Origin: Thalassovita taeanensis
Lineage (GTDB): Bacteria > Pseudomonadota > Alphaproteobacteria > Rhodobacterales > Rhodobacteraceae
Reading direction: 5' to 3'
Assembly (NCBI RefSeq): GCF_900110775.1
Contig: NZ_FOEP01000002.1
Coordinates: 310,001 to 374,000, forward strand
DNA: 64,000 bases
Part shown: positions 35,535-43,964 of the stretch, in pieces
Numbering within the stretch: the first letter of the stretch is position 1
Layout: each line of letters opens with the position of its first letter
The notes under the pieces: model-generated
Databases searched by the model: none
The model's input: only the letters and a program-made list of their open reading frames with translations
What the model was told of the DNA's origin: nothing
Program-made: the position numbers and the translations under genes

Positions 35535-36005
35535 TCAGCTTTTCGCTGCGGCTGCGTTGATCTGATTGTGACGCTCGACCACAGGCCCCGGCCATGTGCT
35601 CTTGATATAAGCCAGCACCCGCAGGATATCCGCGTCGCTCAGAACCTCGCCGAAGCCACCCATGCGGCTTTGATACCCATTCCCGACAAGCGCAGCACTG
35701 CCATATTTGGTGATCGCAAACAGCTGCTGATCCGGGTGATGCCAAGTGTGCCCCGACCGATCATGCGGCGGCGCGGGCAGATACCCATCTGCATCGCGCT
35801 CGCGCCAATTGCCCTGCCCCTCAAGCGCCGCCCCATGACACGCCGCGCAATTTTCGGCATAAAGAACCTCCCCCTTGGCGACCGCAACCGGATCGTCATA
35901 GGGAAACAGCCCGGCCTCGGCGCTGGCCCGCTGGCTCCACAGCACCCCGCCACCAATAATCAAAGCAGCCGCAACACCCACCACCGCAACACCTCTTGCC
36001 TTCAT
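35535..36005 (-). CDS. Periplasmic/membrane-anchored cytochrome c
   Basis: The protein has 156 residues from ATG 36005 (ATG 36017 is possible). There is one N-terminal hydrophobic helix (VAVVGVAAALIIGGGVLW), then a single c-type heme domain with CAACH (about residue 54) and a methionine in QSRMGGFGEVLSDADIL as the likely sixth ligand. Monoheme cytochromes of this build shuttle electrons in the periplasm. It is divergent from ispH and its partner enzyme is unknown. Confidence 0.85.
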   Translation of the reverse strand: MKARGVAVVGVAAALIIGGGVLWSQRASAEAGLFPYDDPVAVAKGEVLYAENCAACHGAALEGQGNWRERDADGYLPAPPHDRSGHTWHHPDQQLFAITKYGSAALVGNGYQSRMGGFGEVLSDADILRVLAYIKSTWPGPVVERHNQINAAAAKS

Positions 36006-36164
36006 ACCAGCCCCCATATGCCAATCATCCATCCACCTCACCACAATGCCACCGCCGCGACAATGTACGCACCCCACACAAACGGGTGATACAGGGCACA
36101 TGCCACCTCGGGGCTGGACCCACCGCGCCACAAGCCCTACCTGTACCTGTAACAGGAGACGCCG

Positions 36165-37115
36165 ATGACCAAACCGCCCCTCACCCTCTACCTCGCCGCG
36201 CCGCGCGGCTTCTGCGCCGGCGTTGATCGCGCCATCAAGATCGTCGAACTGGCGATCCAGAAATGGGGGGCCCCTGTCTATGTCCGCCACGAAATTGTGC
36301 ACAACAAATTCGTCGTCGACAGCCTGCGCGACCAAGGTGCCGTGTTTGTCGAGGAACTGGACGATTGCCCCGATGACCGCCCGGTGATCTTTTCCGCCCA
36401 CGGCGTGCCCAAATCCGTGCCCGCCGCTGCCAGCGCCCGGCAGATGGTCTTTGTCGATGCCACCTGCCCGCTGGTCTCCAAAGTCCATATCGAGGCCGAG
36501 CGCCACTCCGACGCGGGCCTTCAGATCATCATGATCGGTCACGCGGGCCACCCCGAAACCATCGGCACCATGGGCCAACTGCCTCAGGGCGAGGTGCTTC
36601 TGGTCGAAACCGTCGAAGACGTGGCGCACGTGTCCGTGCGCGACCCCGAACGCCTGGCCTTTGTCACCCAGACCACCCTCTCGGTTGATGACACCGCCGG
36701 GATTGTCGCGGCCCTGAACGCCCGCTTTCCCGCCATTCGCGGCCCCCACAAAGAGGACATCTGCTACGCCACCACCAACCGGCAGGAAGCTGTCAAAGCC
36801 ATGGCCGACAAGATCGACGCCATGCTTGTGGTCGGCGCGCCCAACTCGTCCAACTCCCGCCGTCTGGTCGAAGTCGCAAGCCGCGCGGGCTGCGCCTATG
36901 CGCAACTGGTGCAGCGCGCTGCCGACATTGACTGGCGTGCCCTTGATGGCATCACCTCGATCGGCATCACCGCCGGCGCCTCGGCGCCCGAGCTGCTGGT
37001 CGACGAGGTCCTCGATGCCCTGCGCGCCCGCTATGACGTGACCATTTCCGAGGTCGAAACCGCCAAGGAAAATATCGAATTCAAAGTGCCCCGCATCCTG
37101 CGCACACCGGCCTGA
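36165..37115 (+). CDS. ispH: 4-Hydroxy-3-methylbut-2-enyl diphosphate reductase
   Basis: This 316-residue last enzyme of the MEP isoprenoid pathway has three cluster cysteines in [27 protein letters not shown] and [14 protein letters not shown], and substrate-binding histidines in [11 protein letters not shown] and IGHAGHPE. Full length. It starts at ATG 36165 with AGGAGACGCCG upstream. It is followed on the same strand by a LysE-type exporter, a methyltransferase and rnhA. Confidence 0.96.
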   Translation: MTKPPLTLYLAAPRGFCAGVDRAIKIVELAIQKWGAPVYVRHEIVHNKFVVDSLRDQGAVFVEELDDCPDDRPVIFSAHGVPKSVPAAASARQMVFVDATCPLVSKVHIEAERHSDAGLQIIMIGHAGHPETIGTMGQLPQGEVLLVETVEDVAHVSVRDPERLAFVTQTTLSVDDTAGIVAALNARFPAIRGPHKEDICYATTNRQEAVKAMADKIDAMLVVGAPNSSNSRRLVEVASRAGCAYAQLVQRAADIDWRALDGITSIGITAGASAPELLVDEVLDALRARYDVTISEVETAKENIEFKVPRILRTPA

Positions 37116-37199
37116 TCCCGGACAAAGGGTTTGACCGGGCGCGGCGGCGCGGGCACTCTGCCCCTATCATACCCCGCCATCAAACTGCCCGAGGTCCAG

Positions 37200-37808
37200 A
37201 TGTCGCCTGAATTTCTCCTCACCGCCTTCATCGTCTGCCTCGCTCCGGGGATCGGCGTGATCTATACCCTCTCCGTCAGCCTCAGCAGCGGATGGCGGGC
37301 CGGGCTTCTGGCGGTGCTGGGCTGCACATTGGCCACCGCCGCGCATCTCAGCTTTGCGCTGGCCGGGCTGGCCGCCGTCCTGCACGCCAGCGCGCTTTTG
37401 TTCCAGACCATCAAATGGCTCGGCGTCGCCTACCTGCTGTGGATGGCGTGGGGCACCCTGCGCGGCACCAGTGCCCTGCAGGTTGAAACCGAACGCCCCG
37501 CCAGCGCCGCCCGCATCGTCTGGCGCGGTATCCTGCTCAACCTGCTGAACCCGAAACTGCCGCTGTTTTTCGTGGCCTTCCTGCCGCAATTCGTTACCGA
37601 AACCGGCCCGCAGGCCACGCAGCAACTGATCACCCTGGGGCTGGGCTTTACCAGCATGACCTTCGCCGTCTTCGTGATCTATGCGCTGCTGGCGGGCACC
37701 ATGCGCCGCGCCGTCCTAAACAGCCCCCGCGCCATGGCCTGGCTGCGCCGCGCCTTCGCGGCCTCCTTTGCGGCCCTCGGCCTGCGCCTCGCGTTCGAAC
37801 GCGCCTGA
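37200..37808 (+). CDS. LysE family translocator
   Basis: The protein has 202 residues from ATG 37200 (GAGG upstream; an earlier start would add 23 non-hydrophobic residues). It is a six-helix RhtB/LysE-type exporter with CLAPGIGVIYTLSVSLSSGWRAGLLAVLG at the N-terminus and NPKLPLFFVAFLPQF in the middle. Such proteins export amino acids or homoserine lactones; the substrate is not determinable. Confidence 0.88.
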   Translation: MSPEFLLTAFIVCLAPGIGVIYTLSVSLSSGWRAGLLAVLGCTLATAAHLSFALAGLAAVLHASALLFQTIKWLGVAYLLWMAWGTLRGTSALQVETERPASAARIVWRGILLNLLNPKLPLFFVAFLPQFVTETGPQATQQLITLGLGFTSMTFAVFVIYALLAGTMRRAVLNSPRAMAWLRRAFAASFAALGLRLAFERA

Positions 37809-37828
37809 TCCACCTCCCAAGGAACCCC

Positions 37829-38422
37829 ATGTGCCCTGATCCCGAAACCATCCGCATCTACGACACCCGCGCCGCGGACTATGCCCGCGTGGTGGCAACA
37901 TCAACACCGGGCGCGCTGCTTTCTGCCTTCATCGCGGCGATCCCCGCAGGCGGGCGCGTGCTGGATCTGGGCTGCGGCCCCGGCCTGTCCGCCGCGTGGA
38001 TGGCCAAGGTCGGACTGAAAGCCGACGCCGTGGATGCCTCGGCCGAAATGGTCGCCCTCGCCGCCGCCCACCCCGGCGTCACCGCATGGCAAGCCAGCTT
38101 CGACGACCTTGACGCCACCGCGCTCTATGATGGCATCTGGGCCAACTTCAGCTTGCTGCACGCCCCGCGCGCCGACATGCCCGGCCACCTTGCCGCGATC
38201 CACCGCGCCCTGCGCCCCGGCGGACAGTTCCACATCGCCCTCAAAACCGGCACAGACGAGGCCCGCGACAGCCTGGGGCGGCTCTATACCTACTACACCC
38301 CGGACGCGCTGACTGCCTTGCTGACCGAAACCGGCTTCACCGTAACAAAAACCACCACCGGCCGCGATAAAGGGCTGGACGGCAGCATGGCAGATTGGGT
38401 ATCGCTGGCCGCCCATGGCTAA
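37829..38422 (+). CDS. Class I SAM-dependent methyltransferase
   Basis: This 197-residue protein has the Rossmann motif [17 protein letters not shown] (about residues 45-60) and [14 protein letters not shown] as motif [20 protein letters not shown] and [14 protein letters not shown] complete the fold. It is a Methyltransf_11/25-type small-molecule enzyme of unknown substrate. It starts 20 bases after the LysE gene, and its 3' end overlaps the rnhA start by 8 bases. Confidence 0.87.
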   Translation: MCPDPETIRIYDTRAADYARVVATSTPGALLSAFIAAIPAGGRVLDLGCGPGLSAAWMAKVGLKADAVDASAEMVALAAAHPGVTAWQASFDDLDATALYDGIWANFSLLHAPRADMPGHLAAIHRALRPGGQFHIALKTGTDEARDSLGRLYTYYTPDALTALLTETGFTVTKTTTGRDKGLDGSMADWVSLAAHG

Positions 38423-38882
38423 GCTATTCGCATATACTGACGGAGCATGCTCCGGTAATCCCGGCCCCGGTGGCTGGGGTGCCCTGCTGCGCGCCATGGA
38501 TGGCGACCGCGTGATCAAGGAACGCGAGATCAAGGGCGGCGAGGCCCACACCACCAACAACCGGATGGAGCTTCTGGCCGCGATCAACGTGCTCGAAGCC
38601 CTCGAACGCCCCTCGACCCTCACCGTGGTCACCGACAGCGCCTATGTCAAAAACGGCGTCACCGGCTGGATCCACGGCTGGAAACGCAACGGCTGGAAAA
38701 CCTCGAACAAAAAGCCGGTGAAAAACGTCGAACTCTGGCAGCGCCTCGAACAGGCCCAGGCCCGCCACACCGTGACGTGGGAATGGATCAAGGGCCACGC
38801 AGGCCACCCCGAAAACGAACGCGCCGACGAACTGGCCCGCGCCGGAATGGCCCCGTTCAAACCCGGCGCCGCCGCCAGATGA
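38415..38882 (+). CDS. rnhA: Ribonuclease HI
   Basis: This 155-residue protein has the four catalytic acidic residues visible in [38 protein letters not shown] and NERADELAR. The basic handle region [17 protein letters not shown] is present. It removes RNA from RNA-DNA hybrids. Its TGA overlaps the ATG of a truncated channel gene. Confidence 0.97.
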   Translation: MAKLFAYTDGACSGNPGPGGWGALLRAMDGDRVIKEREIKGGEAHTTNNRMELLAAINVLEALERPSTLTVVTDSAYVKNGVTGWIHGWKRNGWKTSNKKPVKNVELWQRLEQAQARHTVTWEWIKGHAGHPENERADELARAGMAPFKPGAAAR

Positions 38883-38965
38883 CAGCGCTCGCGCTGCTGG
38901 ATTATGCCTCCGTCGTGATCTTTGCCCTCACCGGCGCGCTCGCCGCCTGCCCGTCTACAAAAGCC
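38879..38965 (+). pseudogene. Truncated trimeric intracellular cation channel (TRIC/UPF0126) gene remnant
   Basis: An ATG overlaps the rnhA stop (ATGA) and starts [23 protein letters not shown], about 23 residues that match the first membrane helix of TRIC/UPF0126 (YicG-like) proteins. The frame then runs into unrelated low-complexity sequence (CPSTKAAHLNR) and into a copy of the dispersed element at 38981. The rest of the roughly 200-residue channel is absent; the neighbouring genes are intact. I read it as a deletion remnant. The homology is judged from a short segment, so an alternative is a chance hydrophobic ORF. Confidence 0.6.
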
Positions 38966-38980
38966 GCCCACCTAAATAGG

Positions 38981-39013
38981 CTTCACATTTTCCAAATATC
39001 CCCGCCGGAGGCT
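38981..39013 (-). repeat. Dispersed 3'-end-associated element, copy 3 (reverse orientation)
   Basis: CTTCACATTTTCCAAATATC then CCCGCCGGAGGC, the exact reverse complement layout of the copy at 5952. It lies at the downstream edge of the truncated TRIC gene. Confidence 0.8.
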
Positions 39014-39037
39014 CCTCAGCATCCACCGGCACCCCGG

Positions 39038-39274
39038 TCACTTGTTGACATAGGTCTGCCAAAGCCAGATCAACACCAACGCCCCCAGCAGTGCGCCCAA
39101 AAATCCGGCCGCCATGCCCATGACCGACAACAACACCCGCAACACCAAACCACCAACCAATGCGCCCGCCATGCCAATCACCACCGTGGTGATGATATCC
39201 GCCTCGATCTTCATCAGACGCGTCGCCAGAAATCCCGCCGCCGCCCCCACGATCAGTAACCAGACCACAGTCAT
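39038..39274 (-). CDS. GlsB/YeaQ/YmgE family stress-response membrane protein
   Basis: This 78-residue protein is all membrane: three helices with glycine motifs AGFLATRLM, GMAGALVGGLVLR and GFLGALLGALVLIWLW, as in the transglycosylase-associated GlsB/YeaQ family. Members are induced by stress in many bacteria; the molecular function is unknown. It is the last gene of the fmt run, 9 bases after another small membrane protein. Confidence 0.82.
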   Translation of the reverse strand: MTVVWLLIVGAAAGFLATRLMKIEADIITTVVIGMAGALVGGLVLRVLLSVMGMAAGFLGALLGALVLIWLWQTYVNK

Positions 39275-39283
39275 TCCAGCCTC

Positions 39284-39520
39284 CTATTTTCGGTAATGCG
39301 TCGGCACGATGATCAGCGCCCCGATCGACGACAAAATCGCATCGAACCCGGCACTGCCAAATCGCAGCCCGAACATGATCCGCACGAAATAGAACAGAAA
39401 CGCCCCGCCCACACAGATGATGATAGACGAGACATAGCCATTGCGCGTGAACCCCGACCGCTCCGCCGCATAGCCGACAATGCCCGCAATCACGACCGTT
39501 CCGATCATCGTGGGAAACAT
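39284..39520 (-). CDS. Small membrane protein, unknown function
   Basis: This 78-residue protein has two or three hydrophobic helices (MIGTVVIAGIVGYAAERSGF, then SSIIICVGGAFLFYFVRIMF) and ends in VPTHYRK. It is the same length as, and loosely similar in glycine spacing to, the neighbouring GlsB-type gene, so it may be a diverged relative. It lies between fmt (15 bases) and the GlsB-type gene on the same strand. It starts at ATG 39520 with AGGTGCGCCC upstream. Confidence 0.7.
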   Translation of the reverse strand: MFPTMIGTVVIAGIVGYAAERSGFTRNGYVSSIIICVGGAFLFYFVRIMFGLRFGSAGFDAILSSIGALIIVPTHYRK

Positions 39521-39535
39521 GGGCGCACCTCCACC

Positions 39536-40441
39536 TTACAACCGCGTGCCCTTGGGCAAAGGCATCCCGCGCAGAAACTCACCCGCATCCTGCGCCGCCC
39601 GCCCGGCGCGTTGCAAGCGCAAAAGCCGCACCGCGCCGGTGCCGCACGCCACCGTCAGCGCGTCATCCAGAACCTCACCCGGCGCCCCGGCGCCCTCTGC
39701 CAGGGACGAGGCCAGCAGCTTCACCCGCTGCCCGCCGATCTCGACCCAGGCACCGGGAAACGGCGAAAGCCCGCGTATCTTGCGATCGACCTCTGCCGCA
39801 GGTGCGGCCCAATCCACCGCCGCCTCGGCCTTGTCGATCTTATGGGCATAGCTCACGCCATCCTCAGGCTGCACCTCGGGCTGCAACGCGTCCAGCCGCG
39901 CCAGAGCCTCGACAATCAACGCAGCCCCCAGCGCCGACAACCGGTCATGCAGTTGCGCCGTGGTCTCCTGCGCCCCGATCGCCACCGCCTTGCGCAGCAA
40001 CACCGGCCCGGTATCCAGCCCCGCCTCCATCTGCATGATGCAAATGCCGGTTTCGGCATCGCCCGCCATGATCGCGCGGTGAATGGGCGCCGCCCCGCGC
40101 CAGCGCGGCAACAGGCTGGCGTGAATGTTCAAACACCCCTTCGCGGGCGCGTCCAAAATCGCCTGCGGCAGGATCAAGCCATAGGCCACCACCACCGCCA
40201 CATCCGCCTGCAACGCGGCAAACTCCGCCTGCGCCTCTGCCCCTTTTAGCGAGACCGGATACCGCACCTCCAACCCCAGCTCCAACGCGCGGGCGTGCAC
40301 CGGCGTCGGACGGTCCTTCTTGCCCCGCCCCGCCGGGCGCGGCGGCTGGCAATACACCGCAGCAATTTCATGCCCCGCCGCGACCAAAGCCTCCAGCACC
40401 GGCACCGAAAATTCGGGCGTGCCCATAAATACGATCCGCAT
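39536..40441 (-). CDS. fmt: Methionyl-tRNA formyltransferase
   Basis: This 301-residue protein has the N-terminal formyltransferase domain with [16 protein letters not shown], the formyl-folate site [20 protein letters not shown], and the C-terminal OB-like tRNA-binding domain ([15 protein letters not shown]). It formylates initiator Met-tRNA. It is the partner of the peptide deformylases encoded just upstream. A 233-base gap to the last deformylase-like gene contains a phased TGCAT element and may hold a separate promoter. Confidence 0.97.
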   Translation of the reverse strand: MRIVFMGTPEFSVPVLEALVAAGHEIAAVYCQPPRPAGRGKKDRPTPVHARALELGLEVRYPVSLKGAEAQAEFAALQADVAVVVAYGLILPQAILDAPAKGCLNIHASLLPRWRGAAPIHRAIMAGDAETGICIMQMEAGLDTGPVLLRKAVAIGAQETTAQLHDRLSALGAALIVEALARLDALQPEVQPEDGVSYAHKIDKAEAAVDWAAPAAEVDRKIRGLSPFPGAWVEIGGQRVKLLASSLAEGAGAPGEVLDDALTVACGTGAVRLLRLQRAGRAAQDAGEFLRGMPLPKGTRL

Positions 40442-40547
40442 CCCTGCTTCCTTCCTTCGGGCGATCCGACCGCCCGAGCATCCTGCACGTCTTCGCCCAA
40501 CAAAACGTTAACGCACGCTGCCTTAACCCGTCGACACACGCTTACCA

Positions 40548-40577
40548 TATGCATCTATTGTGCATCGGGTGTGCATG
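40548..40577 (+). repeat. Phased triple-TGCAT element, copy 2
   Basis: TATGCAT-n-TA-n-TGTGCAT-nnnn-TGTGCATG with TGCAT cores at 40550, 40561 and 40572 (11-base spacing). It has the same orientation, relative to the flanking minus-strand genes, as the copy at 18046. It lies 107-136 bases before the fmt ATG. Confidence 0.7.
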
Positions 40578-40674
40578 TGAATCACATCGCCAAATCCGGC
40601 CCGCCGCCCTTGTTTACAAAGCTTTCCAAGATATTTACCGCTCCGCGCCACTCCGGCACGGATCACGTTAACCT

Positions 40675-41169
40675 TTACTGCGCCTTGCGCGCCCGGCGGA
40701 TCAGCATATCGCGCTTCACCTTCGACAGATGATCGAAATACATCCGGCCATTCAGGTGGTCGATCTGGTGCTGCACGCTGGTCGCCCAAAGCCCGACAAA
40801 GTCGCGCTCTTCCACCGCTCCGGCCTCGTTGAGAAACCGCACTGTCACCGCTCGCGGTCGGCTGATATTGGCGTGGACACCGGGCAGGTTCGGGCTGGCC
40901 TCATCATGCGCGCGGGGTTGCACGCTGGCATGCAGAACCTCCGGATTGGCCATCCGCACCACCTGCCCGCGCTCGGTGCTGGCATCCACCACCGCCAGCC
41001 GCTGCATAACGCCAATCTGCACCGCCGCCAGCCCCACACCCGGCATGGCCTCCATCGTATCAATCATGTCGGCCCAGATTGCGCGCACCTCGTCGGTGAT
41101 CGCCTCAACCGGCGCCGCAGCGGTGCGCAACCGCTTGTCCGGCCAGGGAATACATTTGCGAACAGTCAC
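40675..41169 (-). CDS. Peptide deformylase-like protein, probably catalytically inactive
   Basis: This 164-residue protein has the deformylase fold with intact motif 1 (GVGLAAVQIG, about residues 44-53), but the other two motifs are altered. Where active enzymes have EGCLS it has EASPN, so the metal-ligand cysteine is serine 92. Where they have HExxH it has HQIDH, so the catalytic glutamate is glutamine 135; both histidines remain. It is the third of three tandem paralogues, overlapping the second by 4 bases. It may have a regulatory, chaperone-like or peptide-binding role near the ribosome, or altered chemistry. Confidence 0.85.
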   Translation of the reverse strand: MTVRKCIPWPDKRLRTAAAPVEAITDEVRAIWADMIDTMEAMPGVGLAAVQIGVMQRLAVVDASTERGQVVRMANPEVLHASVQPRAHDEASPNLPGVHANISRPRAVTVRFLNEAGAVEERDFVGLWATSVQHQIDHLNGRMYFDHLSKVKRDMLIRRARKAQ

Positions 41170-41663
41170 TGACGCGCCTCCAGATAAGCACCCTCGATCC
41201 GCGCCCGATCCTCGGTCGAAATCCGATCAAAAATCACCTTGCCATCCAGATGGTCCAGCTCGTGCAGCGCGCATTTCGCCTCGAACCCGTCCAGCCGACG
41301 CTGTTGTACCGCGCCATCCAACCCGGTCCAGCGCAGCACCACCCAAGCAGGCCGCGCCACCTCTGCGGGGGCATCCGGGATCGAAAGACACCCCTCCGGC
41401 CCGACAGCAACCTCTTCCGAGGCCTCAATAATTTCGGGATCTATGCAGGCCAGCGGCATCATCTCGCCATCTTTCCAACCGCAGTCCATTACGAAAACCC
41501 GCTTCAGCACGCCCACTTGCGGCGCCGCCAAACCGCGCCCCGGCGCGTCATACATCGTTTCAAACATGTCGGTGATCAGCCCAGACAGATCCTCGGCTCC
41601 CACCGGTACACAGACCTGCGACAAGCGCGGGTCAGGCCAGATCAGGATCGGCAGAACGCTCAA
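41166..41663 (-). CDS. def: Peptide deformylase (second paralogue)
   Basis: This 165-residue protein keeps all three motifs: GRGLAAPQVG, EGCLSIP and HELDH, so it should be an active metallo-deformylase. It is more divergent from the E. coli enzyme than the upstream paralogue and lacks the long C-terminal basic helix. It is coupled to both neighbours by ATGA overlaps. The presence of two active-looking copies suggests overlapping or substrate-specific roles. Confidence 0.92.
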   Translation of the reverse strand: MSVLPILIWPDPRLSQVCVPVGAEDLSGLITDMFETMYDAPGRGLAAPQVGVLKRVFVMDCGWKDGEMMPLACIDPEIIEASEEVAVGPEGCLSIPDAPAEVARPAWVVLRWTGLDGAVQQRRLDGFEAKCALHELDHLDGKVIFDRISTEDRARIEGAYLEARQ

Positions 41664-42181
41664 ACCCGGGCCCTGTCACGCTTCAGTTTCTGCATCTTGC
41701 GGGTGATCAGCTGCCGCTTCAACGGAGTCAGATAATCGATGAACAACTTGCCGTTCAGATGATCGATCTCGTGCTGCACGCAGGTCGCCCACAGCCCGGC
41801 GAAATCTTCCTGCTGCTCGTTGCCGTCCCGGTCGATCCACCGCACGCTGACCTCGGCGGGGCGTTCAACGTCGGCGTATTGCTCGGGGATCGACAAACAG
41901 CCTTCCTCGTACACGCTCTTGTCATCCGACGATGCAACAACCTCGGGGTTGAACATGATCAAAGGCCGTGGCGCCTCGCCGGTTTCCTTGACGCAATCCA
42001 GCACAATCAGCCGCTCCAGCGTGCCGATCTGCGGCGCCGCCAGCCCGATGCCGGGGGCGTCATACATGGTTTCCAGCATATCATCCGCCAGCTTGCGCAG
42101 CGCGTCCGACAGATCGGGCACGGGGGCGCACAGTTTTTTCAGGCGCGGGTCGGGGTGGATCAGAATAGGGCGTAATGTCAT
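41660..42181 (-). CDS. def: Peptide deformylase (principal copy)
   Basis: This 173-residue canonical enzyme has GIGLAAPQIG, EEGCLSIPEQYADV and CVQHEIDHLNGKLF. It removes the formyl group from nascent chains. The C-terminal lysine- and arginine-rich helix (KRQLITRKMQKLKRDRARV) is the ribosome-binding extension. It is the first gene of the def-def-def-like run that leads to fmt and is divergent from the aminotransferase at 42324. Confidence 0.96.
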   Translation of the reverse strand: MTLRPILIHPDPRLKKLCAPVPDLSDALRKLADDMLETMYDAPGIGLAAPQIGTLERLIVLDCVKETGEAPRPLIMFNPEVVASSDDKSVYEEGCLSIPEQYADVERPAEVSVRWIDRDGNEQQEDFAGLWATCVQHEIDHLNGKLFIDYLTPLKRQLITRKMQKLKRDRARV

Positions 42182-42323
42182 ATGCCCGATTTAGGGCATG
42201 CCCCCGCCCCGTGCAATGGTGCAAACCCGAACAAAAACGGCCCACAGGGCGGATACGCCGCATGTCACAGCCCATTGCACCTCGCCGCGATCCCGCTAAC
42301 CTGCGCAAAAACAGGAGACCTGC

Positions 42324-43493
42324 ATGAGCTTTGACGATATTATCAACCGGCACGGCACCCATTCCGCGAAATGGGACATGATGGAGCCGATCTATGGCGT
42401 CCCCGCGCAGGACGGCATCGCCATGTGGGTGGCCGATATGGATTTTCGCGCGCCGGAATGTATACAAAATGCCGTCGCCAAACTGCATGACCACGGCATC
42501 TATGGCTATTACGGCGACGATACCGCGTACCGTCAGGCGATCTGCCGGTGGATGGACACCCGCCACGGCTGGACTGTGGATCCCGCCGCGATCTTCACCA
42601 CCCATGGGCTGGTCAACGGCACTGCGGTTTGCGTCGACACCTTCACGCAACCCGGTGATGGCGTTGTGCTGTTCACCCCAGTTTATCACGCCTTCGCCAA
42701 GGTGATCCGCGCCAACAACCGCCGCGTGGTTGAATGCAGCCTCGTAAACAATGATGGCCGGTACGAGATGGATTTCGCGGCCTATGACGCGCAGATGGAC
42801 GGCTCGGAAAAGATGCTCATCCTGTGCTCGCCGCACAATCCCGGCGGGCGCGTCTGGACCCGTGCGGAATTGCAGGGCGTCGCCGATTTCGCCAAACGCC
42901 ACGATCTGATCTTGGTATCGGACGAGATCCACCACGATCTGGTCTTTCCCGGCGCCCAACACACGCCAATGCCGCTGATCGACGGGATCGAGGACCGGCT
43001 GATCATGATGACCGCCACCACCAAGACCTTCAACATCGCAGGCTGCCACGCTGGCAATGTCATCATCTCCGATCCGATCCTGCGGCAAAAATTTGCTGAC
43101 CGGATGATGGGGCTGGGCCTGTCACCCAACGCCTTTGGTCTGCACATGGCCGAGGCTGCGTATTCCCCGGAAGGGGCCGCCTGGGTCGATGACCTGATGG
43201 TGTATCTTGATGGCAATCGCCGCATTTTCGACGCTGGCGTGAATGCCATTCCCGGCCTGAAATCAATGCAGCTTGAAGCAACGTATCTGGCATGGGTCGA
43301 TTGTTCAGGTACCGGCATGACCCGCGAAGAGTTTACCTCCCGGGTCGAGCGTGACGCCAAAATCGCCATCAATCACGGGCCGACGTTTGGCACAGGCGGG
43401 GAAAACTTCCTGCGCTTCAACCTCGCCACACCGCGCGCCTTGGTGGAACAGGCAATCGAGCGTTTGCAAGCCGCCTTCGCTGATCTGCAATAA
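42324..43493 (+). CDS. MalY/PatB family pyridoxal-phosphate enzyme (cystathionine beta-lyase-like)
   Basis: This 389-residue fold-type I PLP enzyme starts SFDDIINRHGTHSAKWD and has WVADMDFRAP, typical of PatB/MalY C-S lyases. The PLP lysine lies in TATTKTFNIAGCHAGN (about residue 232), LCSPHNPGGRVW binds the cofactor and LRFNLATPRALVEQAI holds the carboxylate-binding arginine. It likely cleaves cystathionine or other cysteine conjugates; an aminotransferase activity is possible. It starts at ATG 42324 with AGGAGACCTGC upstream. Confidence 0.87.
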   Translation: MSFDDIINRHGTHSAKWDMMEPIYGVPAQDGIAMWVADMDFRAPECIQNAVAKLHDHGIYGYYGDDTAYRQAICRWMDTRHGWTVDPAAIFTTHGLVNGTAVCVDTFTQPGDGVVLFTPVYHAFAKVIRANNRRVVECSLVNNDGRYEMDFAAYDAQMDGSEKMLILCSPHNPGGRVWTRAELQGVADFAKRHDLILVSDEIHHDLVFPGAQHTPMPLIDGIEDRLIMMTATTKTFNIAGCHAGNVIISDPILRQKFADRMMGLGLSPNAFGLHMAEAAYSPEGAAWVDDLMVYLDGNRRIFDAGVNAIPGLKSMQLEATYLAWVDCSGTGMTREEFTSRVERDAKIAINHGPTFGTGGENFLRFNLATPRALVEQAIERLQAAFADLQ

Positions 43494-43523
43494 CCCATCA
43501 ACAGGGCCGGGCAGTCGCCAAGA

Positions 43524-43871
43524 CTACCGGCCCAGAAACGCCACGGCGACTGTTTCGTCCTGTGCGAAATCCAGCGGCACCTTGTCGTGAGCAAGGGTCA
43601 GGCGCTTGAACTCATAGCACATTTCGCCATTTTCCTCGGACGATGCGACGATCAGCCCCTGATACAGGTGGTATCCTCGATCATACAGATCGACCAATCC
43701 GCGCAAATGCGGCGCCCCTTCAGCCTCCAGCGCAAAGCCGTGCTCCCAAAAGCGCAACACGCGATAGGTCTTGCCATCGGCCTCGATCAGCATCCGACTG
43801 GACTGCTTCAGTGCACGCTTGCGTGCCGCGTCCAGCCCATCCTGAACCTCCTTGGGCAAAAATGTCGTCAT
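43524..43871 (-). CDS. Conserved hypothetical protein
   Basis: This 115-residue soluble protein has GGAGG before ATG 43871. The central part (GKTYRVLRFWEHGFALEA, then LRGLVDLYDRGYHLYQGLI) looks like a small beta-rich PilZ-like barrel, and the C-terminus has YEFKRLTLAHDKVPLDFA. I do not recognise a named family with certainty. It is convergent with the PatB-like gene and follows cobM on the same strand after 93 bases, so it may or may not belong to the cobalamin operon. Confidence 0.7.
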   Translation of the reverse strand: MTTFLPKEVQDGLDAARKRALKQSSRMLIEADGKTYRVLRFWEHGFALEAEGAPHLRGLVDLYDRGYHLYQGLIVASSEENGEMCYEFKRLTLAHDKVPLDFAQDETVAVAFLGR

Positions 43872-43964
43872 CGCGCGCCTCCTATTCCCGGCCCTCAGGA
43901 TGACGCAAAAGGCATTACCGTCAAGTAAAGCTTTGGCAACACTGATATTCTATCCGAATGCCCC

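Noticed and set aside
36006-36905. N-terminal extension of the cytochrome c frame
   Set aside because: It is antisense to ispH. The signal-anchor helix starts at the ATG at 36005 (or 36017).
40442-40674. CtrA site in the fmt upstream gap
   Set aside because: TTAACG and CTTAACC are present but separated by 11 bases instead of 7, so the full-site spacing is not met.
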